In this document: positions 1 through 6,080 of the stretch, in pieces
Layout of the letters: every line of letters begins with the position of its first letter
Numbering within the stretch: position 1 is the first letter of the stretch
NCBI GenBank assembly: GCA_017861355.1
Contig: JAGFXQ010000199.1
Span: 1-6,899, forward strand
Direction of reading: 5' to 3'
DNA from: Bacillota bacterium
GTDB lineage: Bacteria > Bacillota > Clostridia > Lachnospirales > Lachnospiraceae
Length of the DNA: 6,899 bases
Notes under the pieces: model-generated
Databases searched by the model: none
What the model was told of the DNA's origin: nothing
The model's input: the letters and a program-made list of their open reading frames with translations, nothing else
Program-made: the position numbers and the translations under genes

Positions 1-1
1 G

Positions 2-717
2 CTATTACCGCCGGAGCATGTCGGTAAAGAGCCTCAGATTTTCTTCTTTAACATGCTTCATTACCAGGAGATATGTTACGGCTATACCGCAATCAGCTTT
101 ACCGGTACAAACGTATACAAATCCTCCTATCAGGGTTGGTTAATCAATGTTTGTAATGCATTGGAGAATATCAGAATTCATAATGTCGTAAAGCGACTGG
201 TGAATCAGCTGGAGGACATGTCAATTAAGGATGAACTGACGGGATTATATAATCGGCGAGCGCTGGTACAGCTGGGCAGAAAGTATCTGGAATTGTGCAG
301 AAAGCGTCAGACGAAGTTGATGGTTTTTTCCGCCGATATGGATAAATTAAAATATATCAATGATAATTTTGGTCATGCAAACGGAGACATCGCGATTAAG
401 ACCGTCGCGAATGCACTTCTTTCTGCTGCTTTAGACGATGAACTTTGCATTCGTGTCAGCGGAGATGAATTCGTAGTGATCGGAATGGAGAGTTCATAGA
501 GCGCTTCGAAGATAAGCTGGAACAAATGAATCAAGAAAATGATTGGGAATTCAAAGTATATGTAAGCTTTGGCTGGAGCATAATTAAACCAAACGAAGGT
601 ACCTCAATCGAGGATTGCCTGATTATATCTGATTCGAAAATGTATCAACAGAAATACCAGAAAGAAACGTTACGTTTAAAGCATCGCAGCGAGCAGCAGG
701 ACGAAGAGATGCAATAA
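2..717 (+). pseudogene. GGDEF-domain (diguanylate cyclase-type) signalling protein, 5'-partial and frameshifted
   Basis: The reading frame is open from the left edge, so the true start lies outside; the ATG at 53 is internal. The first ~65 codons (ending near 200) read like the end of an N-terminal sensor region (LHYQE, YGY, W...NALENIR) leading into DELTGLYNRR, the usual entry to a GGDEF domain. Next come the metal/substrate segment ADMDKLKYINDNFGH (about 341-375) and an SGDEF signature (458-472). That frame stops at the TAG at 497-499. The rest of the domain continues in the -1 frame from about 487 (GEFIERFEDKLEQ, then YVSFGW, SDSKMYQQK) to the TAA at 715-717. The two halves together make one normal GGDEF domain, which fits a one-base deletion between about 469 and 496. 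An intact member would make cyclic di-GMP from two GTP. The inhibitory RxxD site is not present (LDDE at that position). Alternatives are a sequencing error or two separately expressed fragments. Confidence 0.8.
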
Positions 718-726
718 GAGGAAAGG
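718..726 (+). promoter_or_regulatory. Ribosome binding site for the GTG-started decarboxylase
   Basis: The purine-rich GAGGAAAGG begins directly after the TAA of the GGDEF remnant and ends 11 bases before the GTG at 738. It supports the GTG start. No other in-frame start preserves the family-typical LYDKLMEYSKS N-terminus; the next in-frame ATG, at 762, would lose it. Confidence 0.5.
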
Positions 727-737
727 CTTGGTAGACA

Positions 738-2201
738 GTGGACAGGCTATATGATAAATTAATGGAATACAGTAAAAGTGAAGATTACCCGATGCATATG
801 CCCGGACATAAGAGAAATACAGAGTTATGCAAGCCCATGAATCCTTATTCCTTTGATATTACGGAGATCAAAGGCTTTGATAATCTTCATCAGCCGGAGG
901 AGATATTATTAAACCTGTCCGAAAGGATCAGCCGGTTGTATGGAGCAAACTGCTCTTACCCGTTGGTTAACGGCAGTACCGCAGGAATACTGGCTGGTAT
1001 CTCGGCAGCAGTACATCCGGGGGATAAAGTCTTGGTTGCCCGAAACTGCCATAAGTCTGTCTATCATGGAGTTATCCTCCTTGACTTGAAACCGGTGTAT
1101 TGTTATCCACAAAACATAGAGCAATTTGCCCTCCATGGTGGAATTCTTCCCGAAGAAATTGAAGAGTCGTTGATAACTCACTCGGATATTAAGCTGGTGG
1201 TTATAACCTCACCGACCTATGAAGGGGTGGTATCTGATATTTCTGAGATTGCCAAGGTTGCACATAAGTATGGGGCCTATTTATTGGTAGATGAAGCGCA
1301 CGGAGCACACTTTGGTTTTCATAAAGGTTTTCCTCAGAGTGCGGTTCGGCTTGGAGCAGACCTGATCATTCAGAGCCTTCACAAAACACTTCCGTCCCTT
1401 ACGCAGACCGCAGTATTGCATTGCAATGCCGGCGAATTGAATGCAAGAATACGTAAGTACCTTGCCATCTATCAGAGCAGTAGCCCGTCCTACGTATTGA
1501 TGGCGGGAATTGACCAATGCATACAGCTATTGGAGGAGAGGGCTGAGGATTTGTTCGAACGCTATCACAATCGATTGATGAAGTTCTATCAAGAGATGGG
1601 AGAACTTAAATATCTTCGTCTTTTGTGCAAGGACCGAATTGGACAAGACAGAATTTATGATCTTGACCCCTCTAAGCTGACCATATCCGTTCAGGGAACC
1701 GGGATGAACGGACACGAGCTTCATCAACTGCTTCAGCAGGATTATCACATCATGCTCGAGATGGATGCAGTGGATTATGTCCTCGCTATGACCAGTATCG
1801 GTGATACAGAGGAAGGCTTTGAACGACTGAAGGAGGCTCTGCGTTCCATTGATCAGAAGATTGAGGATCGGATTGTAGCCAAAGCAGGGCAGATCACAGA
1901 CGCGGAGCTGGCACCAATGGCTCAGAGAAAAAAGGAACCGCACCGGATCATGCCACCAAGGATCGACCGATGGCCAAGCGAAGCCTGGGATGAGCCGGTG
2001 AAAAGTGTAGATTTTGAAGATAGCACAGGAGAAGTATCTGCCGCTTTCTTAAGTTTGTTCCCACCGGGGGCACCGCTGCTTATTCCGGGTGAAGTCATCT
2101 CCCAGGAGCTGATTGACTATATACTGCAGGCGAAGGAACAGGGAATTACGGTAACCGGATTAACCGGTGAAGCGATGAATAAAATTGAAGTAATTGCATA
2201 A
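738..2201 (+). CDS. Orn/Lys/Arg decarboxylase family protein (YaaO/SpeA-like, PLP-dependent)
   Basis: A 487-residue fold-type I PLP enzyme, the usual size for the short Gram-positive arginine/lysine/ornithine decarboxylases (YaaO, SpeA), which lack the N-terminal wing domain of the E. coli inducible enzymes. Visible motifs are the family start MHMPGHKR (19-26), the cofactor phosphate site NGST (78-81), HKS (105-107), TSPTYEG (157-163), the PLP-ring Asp in VDEAHGAH (D185), the Schiff-base lysine in QSLHKTLPSLTQ (K216), QSSSPSY (246-252), and the C-terminal domain marker FPPGAPLLIPGE (441-452). All catalytic landmarks are present, so it is probably active. It would remove the alpha-carboxyl of a basic amino acid to give agmatine, cadaverine or putrescine in the cytoplasm. 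The substrate cannot be read from the sequence. Translation starts at GTG; the next in-frame ATG, at 762, would cut conserved residues. It lies 20 bases after the GGDEF remnant and 40 bases before the kinase-like gene, so it is probably co-transcribed with both. Confidence 0.93.
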   Translation: MDRLYDKLMEYSKSEDYPMHMPGHKRNTELCKPMNPYSFDITEIKGFDNLHQPEEILLNLSERISRLYGANCSYPLVNGSTAGILAGISAAVHPGDKVLVARNCHKSVYHGVILLDLKPVYCYPQNIEQFALHGGILPEEIEESLITHSDIKLVVITSPTYEGVVSDISEIAKVAHKYGAYLLVDEAHGAHFGFHKGFPQSAVRLGADLIIQSLHKTLPSLTQTAVLHCNAGELNARIRKYLAIYQSSSPSYVLMAGIDQCIQLLEERAEDLFERYHNRLMKFYQEMGELKYLRLLCKDRIGQDRIYDLDPSKLTISVQGTGMNGHELHQLLQQDYHIMLEMDAVDYVLAMTSIGDTEEGFERLKEALRSIDQKIEDRIVAKAGQITDAELAPMAQRKKEPHRIMPPRIDRWPSEAWDEPVKSVDFEDSTGEVSAAFLSLFPPGAPLLIPGEVISQELIDYILQAKEQGITVTGLTGEAMNKIEVIA

Positions 2202-2226
2202 AACGGTTATGGATGCCGGAGGGATT

Positions 2227-2233
2227 GGAAAGG
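2227..2233 (+). promoter_or_regulatory. Ribosome binding site that sets the start of the kinase-like gene at 2242
   Basis: GGAAAGG ends 8 bases before the ATG at 2242. The longer in-frame starts, TTG at 2194 and ATG at 2209, have no comparable site at good spacing. They would also add residues ahead of the beta strand that normally opens this fold. Confidence 0.6.
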
Positions 2234-2241
2234 ATAAGAAT

Positions 2242-2829
2242 ATGGCAAGGATTTTTATCGTTATGGGTAAAAGTGCAACAGGAAAGGACACGATATACAA
2301 GAGGCTGCTGGAGGCGGAGGAGCTCCATCTCAAAACAGCGGTCATGTATACTACACGTCCAATCAGAAAAGCGGAAGTGGACGGAGTTGAGTATCATTTT
2401 GTGGATGAAGACACCTTAACCTCTCTTCAGAAGGAGAAGAAGATAATCGAGCATCGCGCCTATGAAACCATCCATGGTACCTGGCATTATTTTACGGTGA
2501 ATGATGGTCAGATCAACTTGGAGGAATCGGATTATCTAATGATCGGAACCTTGGAAACATATATGCAGATTCGGGAATACTTTGGTAAGGACAGTGTAGT
2601 TCCGATCTATCTTGAGTTAGAGGATGGAGTCCGTTTGCTTCGCGCTCTTAAGAGGGAACAGAAGCAGGAACAACCGAAGTATGCAGAGATGTGCCGACGA
2701 TTTCTTGCAGATGATGAGGATTTCTCTGAGGAGAATCTGATCAGATGCGGTATCACTAAGCGCTACCAGAACCTTGATATTAATATCTGTCTCTTCGAGG
2801 TCAAGGAGGATATAAAAAAATTGCTGTAA
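2242..2829 (+). CDS. Guanylate kinase family P-loop protein (Gmk-like, divergent)
   Basis: A 195-residue protein with the guanylate kinase layout. It has beta1 and P-loop MGKSATGK (8-15), the GMP-binding segment TTRPIR (37-42), the DGVEYHFV loop (47-54), and an Arg-rich lid region (about 131-153). Canonical Gmk uses ATP to convert GMP to GDP. Differences from a standard Gmk are visible. P-loop residue 16 is Asp, where the usual enzymes have Ser or Gly before Thr. The segment that normally reads roughly GNYYGT is HGTWHYFT (78-85), so part of the GMP pocket is changed. It is therefore safer to call it a family member than a proven housekeeping guanylate kinase. The start at 2242 is chosen for its Shine-Dalgarno site and because it begins directly with the first beta strand. 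It sits between the decarboxylase and yaaR, where B. subtilis has tmk. The only recognisable kinase here is this one, and its TTRP signature points to the Gmk family rather than Tmk. Confidence 0.8.
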   Translation: MARIFIVMGKSATGKDTIYKRLLEAEELHLKTAVMYTTRPIRKAEVDGVEYHFVDEDTLTSLQKEKKIIEHRAYETIHGTWHYFTVNDGQINLEESDYLMIGTLETYMQIREYFGKDSVVPIYLELEDGVRLLRALKREQKQEQPKYAEMCRRFLADDEDFSEENLIRCGITKRYQNLDINICLFEVKEDIKKLL

Positions 2830-2853
2830 AGTAGTGGAGATTTGTGGTATACT
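2825..2853 (+). promoter_or_regulatory. Candidate sigma-A promoter with extended -10, for the yaaR-rsmI operon
   Basis: TGGTATACT at 2845-2853 is an extended -10 element (TGn plus TATACT, one mismatch to TATAAT). A weak -35 candidate, TGTAAA, lies 17 bases upstream at 2825-2830, overlapping the stop of the kinase-like gene. Extended -10 promoters tolerate a poor -35. The predicted start of transcription is about 2858-2861, exactly where the long inverted repeat begins, so the transcript would open with a stem. This is an inference from sequence only. Confidence 0.55.
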
Positions 2854-2857
2854 CTTG

Positions 2858-2923
2858 GTACATAAGCGAAAAGCGAGGCTATACAAGCAAGTGAAAGAAA
2901 GTTCACGAGCAGCGCTTATGTAC
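2858..2923 (+). promoter_or_regulatory. Structured 5' leader: 11-bp stem enclosing a hairpin, upstream of yaaR
   Basis: GTACATAAGCG (2858-2868) and CGCTTATGTAC (2913-2923) are perfect reverse complements. Between them lies a second hairpin, GTGAA (2891-2895) with TTCAC (2902-2906) and a six-base loop. AAGCGA occurs twice (2864-2869 and 2871-2876), so AAGCG at 2871-2875 could pair with CGCTT (2913-2917) in a competing register. No T-run follows the right arm, so it is not an intrinsic terminator. It lies about 37 bases ahead of the yaaR start codon, just downstream of the promoter. It could be a cis-acting leader, an mRNA-stabilising 5' stem or a small RNA. I do not recognise it as any known riboswitch class. 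Confidence 0.5.
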
Positions 2924-2938
2924 GCACTACAATTGTTA

Positions 2939-2958
2939 CATTTCTTTCGGAGGAAATG
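2939..2958 (+). promoter_or_regulatory. yaaR ribosome binding site inside a small hairpin loop
   Basis: GGAGGA at 2949-2954 is a strong Shine-Dalgarno site 6 bases before the ATG at 2961. CATTTC (2939-2944) is the exact reverse complement of GAAATG (2953-2958), so a 6-bp hairpin could form with most of the Shine-Dalgarno in its 8-base loop. The stem is AT-rich and weak, so the effect on translation may be small. Confidence 0.45.
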
Positions 2959-2960
2959 CC

Positions 2961-3401
2961 ATGGAGATAAAAGTGAACCAAATGCAGCCTATCAATCAGG
3001 TTGAACAGAAAGCGCCCGTGCCGGAGGCAGATGGTTCTTTTAAGTATACATTGATTTCTCATATTGAGGAACAAGAATTAAAGGCTGTTTTAAACGGCAT
3101 GCTGGAAGAGATTACTTCCCAGGGAAAAAAGCTGGTCAAGCACATGGATTTAAAGGACATGAAGCATTATCGTGAGCTGATCAGGGAGTTTATGAATGAG
3201 ATTGTGAACCGTTCCCATAAGTTTTCCAGAGAGAATTTCCTGGATAAGAAGGGAAGGCATCGTGTTTATACCATGATTAAGTTGGTGGATCAGAATCTGG
3301 ATGAACTGGCGGCTGAGCTGATTAAGGATGAGACAGACCATTTGGTAATACTGAATAAGATAGATGAGATCAGGGGTCTGCTATTGGATATCCTAATGTA
3401 A
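2961..3401 (+). CDS. yaaR: YaaR family protein (DUF327)
   Basis: A 146-residue protein, the same length class as B. subtilis YaaR. The N-terminus (1-25) is polar and probably disordered. The rest is predicted mostly helical and carries the family's conserved stretch: KFSRENFLDKKGRHRVYTMIKLVDQNL (87-113, given here as landmarks F88, R90, L94, G98, R99, Y103, D110) and the end segment IDEIRGLLLDIL (134-145). There is no signal peptide or membrane segment, so it should be cytoplasmic. The molecular function of DUF327 is not known to me. Its constant position just before holB suggests a link to the same core operon and nothing more specific. It has a strong GGAGGA ribosome binding site and is the first gene after the candidate promoter. 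The spacer to holB is 14 bases, so co-transcription is very likely. Confidence 0.88.
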   Translation: MEIKVNQMQPINQVEQKAPVPEADGSFKYTLISHIEEQELKAVLNGMLEEITSQGKKLVKHMDLKDMKHYRELIREFMNEIVNRSHKFSRENFLDKKGRHRVYTMIKLVDQNLDELAAELIKDETDHLVILNKIDEIRGLLLDILM

Positions 3402-3415
3402 CGGAGGTTATTTGT

Positions 3416-4411
3416 ATGCAAGGGTTTGGACAGATCATAGGTCATGAGAGCATTATTCATCATCTTCAGAACGCCATTAGTTCGAAGAAGATTTCTCATG
3501 CCTATATTTTTCATGGAGAAACCGGAATGGGCAAAAAACTGTTGGCAAGCGCATTTGCAAAGACGCTTCAATGTGGAGGAGAAGGAATACTCTCCTGTGA
3601 TCGTTGTAAATCCTGTATGCAGGCAGAAACCGGGAATCATCCGGATATTATATGGGTTACTCATGAGAAAGTCAGTATCGGTGTTGATGATATCCGCCTT
3701 CAGGTGAATGCGGACATCCAGATAAAGCCCTATGACAGCAGATATAAAATCTATATTATTGATGATGCGGACAAGCTCACAGAACAGGCACAGAACGCAT
3801 TGTTAAAAACGATGGAGGAACCACCGGAATACGCGATTCTTTTGCTTTTGGTCAGCAATATTACGACGCTTCTTCCCACGATTTTATCTCGTTGCGTTCA
3901 ACTTAATCTGAAGCCGGTAGATAAGACAGTTATCAAGGAATTCTTAATGCTTCGTCACCAGGTTCCGGATTACAAGGCGGAGATGGCAGCAGCATTTTCC
4001 AGCGGTAATGTGGGTAAAGCGATTAAGTATGCGTCATCGGAAGAATTTGAGAAGACGAAGGGCGATGTGCTCCATATTTTGAAATATATAGACGAGATGG
4101 AACTTCACGAGGTGATATCAGGATTAAAGGTATTAACCGCGAATAAGCCAATAATCGAGGACTATATTGATTTAATGATTTTGTGGTACCGTGATGTGGT
4201 TATGTACAAAGCAACCATGGACCCGAATCTTTTATTATACAGAGAAGAACTCTCATTTATCAACCACCAGGCTAATATTAGAAGCTATGATAATATTGAA
4301 AAAATCATAAGCGGGATGGAAAAGGCAAAAATAAGGTTAAAGGCTAATGTTAACTTTGATATTGCCATCGAGCTTATGTTACTTACTATAAAGGAGAACA
4401 GTAATGGTTAA
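3416..4411 (+). CDS. holB: DNA polymerase III, delta' subunit (clamp loader)
   Basis: A 331-residue AAA+ clamp-loader subunit, the normal size for Firmicute HolB. With DnaX and HolA it forms the loader that opens the beta clamp and places it on primed DNA. Visible features, N to C: GQIIGHESI (5-13), HAYIFHGETGMGKK Walker A region (28-41), a four-cysteine zinc module (C53, C61, C64, C67), Walker B-like YIIDDADKLT (113-122), the conserved AQNALLKTMEEPP (125-137), a sensor-1 region around LLLVSN (143-148), and the arginine-finger motif SRC (158-160). The C-terminal half is the helical collar domain. The P-loop ends GKK instead of GKS/T, so nucleotide binding by this subunit is doubtful, as is common for delta'. 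GGAGG at 3403-3407, 8 bases ahead of the ATG, supports the start. The last 8 bases overlap ricT. Confidence 0.95.
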   Translation: MQGFGQIIGHESIIHHLQNAISSKKISHAYIFHGETGMGKKLLASAFAKTLQCGGEGILSCDRCKSCMQAETGNHPDIIWVTHEKVSIGVDDIRLQVNADIQIKPYDSRYKIYIIDDADKLTEQAQNALLKTMEEPPEYAILLLLVSNITTLLPTILSRCVQLNLKPVDKTVIKEFLMLRHQVPDYKAEMAAAFSSGNVGKAIKYASSEEFEKTKGDVLHILKYIDEMELHEVISGLKVLTANKPIIEDYIDLMILWYRDVVMYKATMDPNLLLYREELSFINHQANIRSYDNIEKIISGMEKAKIRLKANVNFDIAIELMLLTIKENSNG

Positions 4412-5318
4412 TGTAATCGGAGTTAGATTTCGCAGGGCCGGAAAAGTGTATTTCTTTGATCCTGCAGGTTATGATATTAAGCAAAACGACAATGTCATTG
4501 TCGAGACAGCAAGAGGAATTGAGTACGGAATGGTGGTCTTAGGACCCAGGGATGTAGAGGATAACAAGATTATTCAGCCGCTTAAGCCGGTCATCCGCCA
4601 GGCAACCGATGAAGATAATGCGGTTGAGAAGCGCAACAAGGAAAAGGAAAAAGAGGCTTTTCAGATCTGCCTGGAGAAGATAAAAAAGCATGCCTTAGAA
4701 ATGAAGCTGATTGATTGTGAGTATACCTTTGATAATAATAAGGTGTTGTTCTATTTTACCGCAGACGGCAGAATTGACTTTAGAGAATTAGTTAAGGATC
4801 TGGCAAGTGTATTCAAGACACGTATCGAGTTAAGACAGATCGGTGTACGTGATGAGACCAAGATTGTCGGTGGTATCGGCATCTGCGGCAGACCGCTGTG
4901 TTGCCATACACACCTGTCCGAATTTGCACCGGTATCGATCAAGATGGCAAAGGAACAGAATCTATCCCTGAATCCGACGAAAATCTCCGGTGTCTGTGGC
5001 AGACTGATGTGCTGCTTAAAGAATGAGGAAGAAGCTTACGAAGAACTGAACAGCAAATTACCCGGCATGGGCGACTTTGTAACCACCAAAGATAATTTGA
5101 AGGGTGAGGTTCAGAGCGTCAGCGTACTGAAACAGCTGGTTAAAGTAATTGTAACCCTGGAGAATGACGAGAAAGAAGTACGTGAATACAAGGTAGAGGA
5201 TTTACGCTTCAAACAAAGAAGACGTAAGGAAAGAAATTCTTCCTTGGAGGATGAGGAGCTACGAGTATTGGAGCTTTTGGAGAAGAAGGAAGGGAAATCC
5301 TTACTCGATGATGAATAA
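4404..5318 (+). CDS. ricT: RicT/YaaT, PSP1-domain regulator of mRNA maturation
   Basis: A 304-residue PSP1-superfamily protein, somewhat longer than B. subtilis YaaT/RicT. In Bacillus, RicT joins RicA (YmcA) and RicF (YlbF) in an iron-sulfur complex that works with RNase Y in processing of some operon mRNAs and affects sporulation, biofilm and competence. The PSP1 core lies about 50-200. It contains GGIGICGRPLCCHTHL (156-171) and SGVCGRLMCCLKNE (195-208), with six cysteines (C161, C166, C167, C198, C203, C204) arranged as expected for cluster ligands. The C-terminal ~40 residues (about 265-304) are highly charged (FKQRRRKER, then Glu/Lys-rich) and look disordered or helical. AAGGAGA at 4391-4397, inside the end of holB, gives a 6-base spacing to the ATG. 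The 8-base overlap with holB suggests translational coupling. No ricA or ricF gene is in the window. Confidence 0.93.
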   Translation: MVNVIGVRFRRAGKVYFFDPAGYDIKQNDNVIVETARGIEYGMVVLGPRDVEDNKIIQPLKPVIRQATDEDNAVEKRNKEKEKEAFQICLEKIKKHALEMKLIDCEYTFDNNKVLFYFTADGRIDFRELVKDLASVFKTRIELRQIGVRDETKIVGGIGICGRPLCCHTHLSEFAPVSIKMAKEQNLSLNPTKISGVCGRLMCCLKNEEEAYEELNSKLPGMGDFVTTKDNLKGEVQSVSVLKQLVKVIVTLENDEKEVREYKVEDLRFKQRRRKERNSSLEDEELRVLELLEKKEGKSLLDDE

Positions 5319-6066
5319 GAACGAAAGTGAAAAGGATTATCTGAAATCCGGTGAGCGGGTAGATGATCTTAATCGAAATAATTATAAAATTATACAAAAT
5401 ACAAAAAAATTCTGTTTTGGTATGGATGCAGTATTACTTTCCGGTTTTGCTAAAGTATTGCCAGGGGAAAGAGTGTTGGATCTTGGCACCGGAACGGGTA
5501 TTATTCCAATATTATTAGAGGCAAAGACGGAAGGTAAGCACTATACCGGTCTGGAGATCCAGGAGGAAAGTGCAGACATGGCACGGAGAAGTGTCGCCTT
5601 GAACGAACTGGAAGATAAAATTGATATTGTTATCGGAGATATCAAGGAAGCCTCTGCTCATTTTGGATTGGCTTCCTTTGATGTTGTTACAAGTAACCCT
5701 CCGTATATGAATAGCGGTCATGGATTGCTTAATCTGGGGGATGCCAAAGCGATTGCCAGGCATGAGGTATTGTGCTCTCTGGAGGATGTGGTACGGGAAG
5801 CCAGTCGGCTGCTGAAGACGAATGGACGCTTTTATCTGGTGCACCGGCCGTTTCGTCTGGTGGAGATTATGAATAAGCTGACTGCCTACAAGCTCGAACC
5901 AAAGCGCATGAAGCTCGTTCATCCTTATGTAGATAAAGAGCCGAACATGGTGTTGATTGAGTGTGTCAAGGGTGGTAAATCTATGCTTAAACTGGAGGCA
6001 CCTCTCATCGTTTATAAAGAACCGAATGTTTATACCGATGAGATCTACGATATCTATGGCTATTAA
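5308..6066 (+). CDS. trmN6: tRNA1(Val) (adenine37-N6)-methyltransferase (YabB/TrmN6 family)
   Basis: A 252-residue class I SAM-dependent methyltransferase, near the usual family size of about 245-250. It is expected to methylate N6 of A37 next to the anticodon of tRNA1Val. Visible are the family N-terminus ERVDDLNRNNYKIIQNTKKFCFGMDAVLLS (landmarks D19, D20, Q30, F37, D40), SAM motif I VLDLGTGTGIIP (56-67), motif II acidic residue in GLEIQ (E83), and the catalytic NPPY (130-133) followed by M and N. The frame stays open upstream to an ATG at 5251, but that start has GGAGG touching the ATG with no spacer and adds 19 non-family residues. The tandem ATG pair at 5308/5311 is preferred. It overlaps the last 11 bases of ricT and has only a distant GGAAGGG (5288-5294), so translation is probably coupled to ricT. 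Confidence 0.9.
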   Translation: MMNKNESEKDYLKSGERVDDLNRNNYKIIQNTKKFCFGMDAVLLSGFAKVLPGERVLDLGTGTGIIPILLEAKTEGKHYTGLEIQEESADMARRSVALNELEDKIDIVIGDIKEASAHFGLASFDVVTSNPPYMNSGHGLLNLGDAKAIARHEVLCSLEDVVREASRLLKTNGRFYLVHRPFRLVEIMNKLTAYKLEPKRMKLVHPYVDKEPNMVLIECVKGGKSMLKLEAPLIVYKEPNVYTDEIYDIYGY

Positions 6067-6080
6067 TGAAAGGATACAGT

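Noticed and set aside
469..499. Programmed -1 frameshifting in the GGDEF gene
   Set aside because: No X-XXY-YYZ slippery heptamer and no evident downstream stimulatory structure; a simple deletion is more likely.
1527..1943. Minus-strand open frame of 138 codons inside the decarboxylase
   Set aside because: It is antisense to a conserved enzyme and has no recognisable protein features or convincing ribosome binding site.
2150..2169. Repeated TAACCGG in the decarboxylase 3' end
   Set aside because: A short repeat coding for VTGLTGE; two copies by chance in coding sequence, no wider repeat.
2858..2923. Inverted repeat as an intrinsic terminator of the kinase-like gene
   Set aside because: The right arm is followed by GCACTACAATTG with no run of T, and the arms are 44 bases apart, so it does not fit a terminator.
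5251..5307. Upstream ATG start giving a 271-residue TrmN6
   Set aside because: GGAGG abuts the ATG with no spacer, and the added residues do not resemble the family N-terminus and sit inside ricT.
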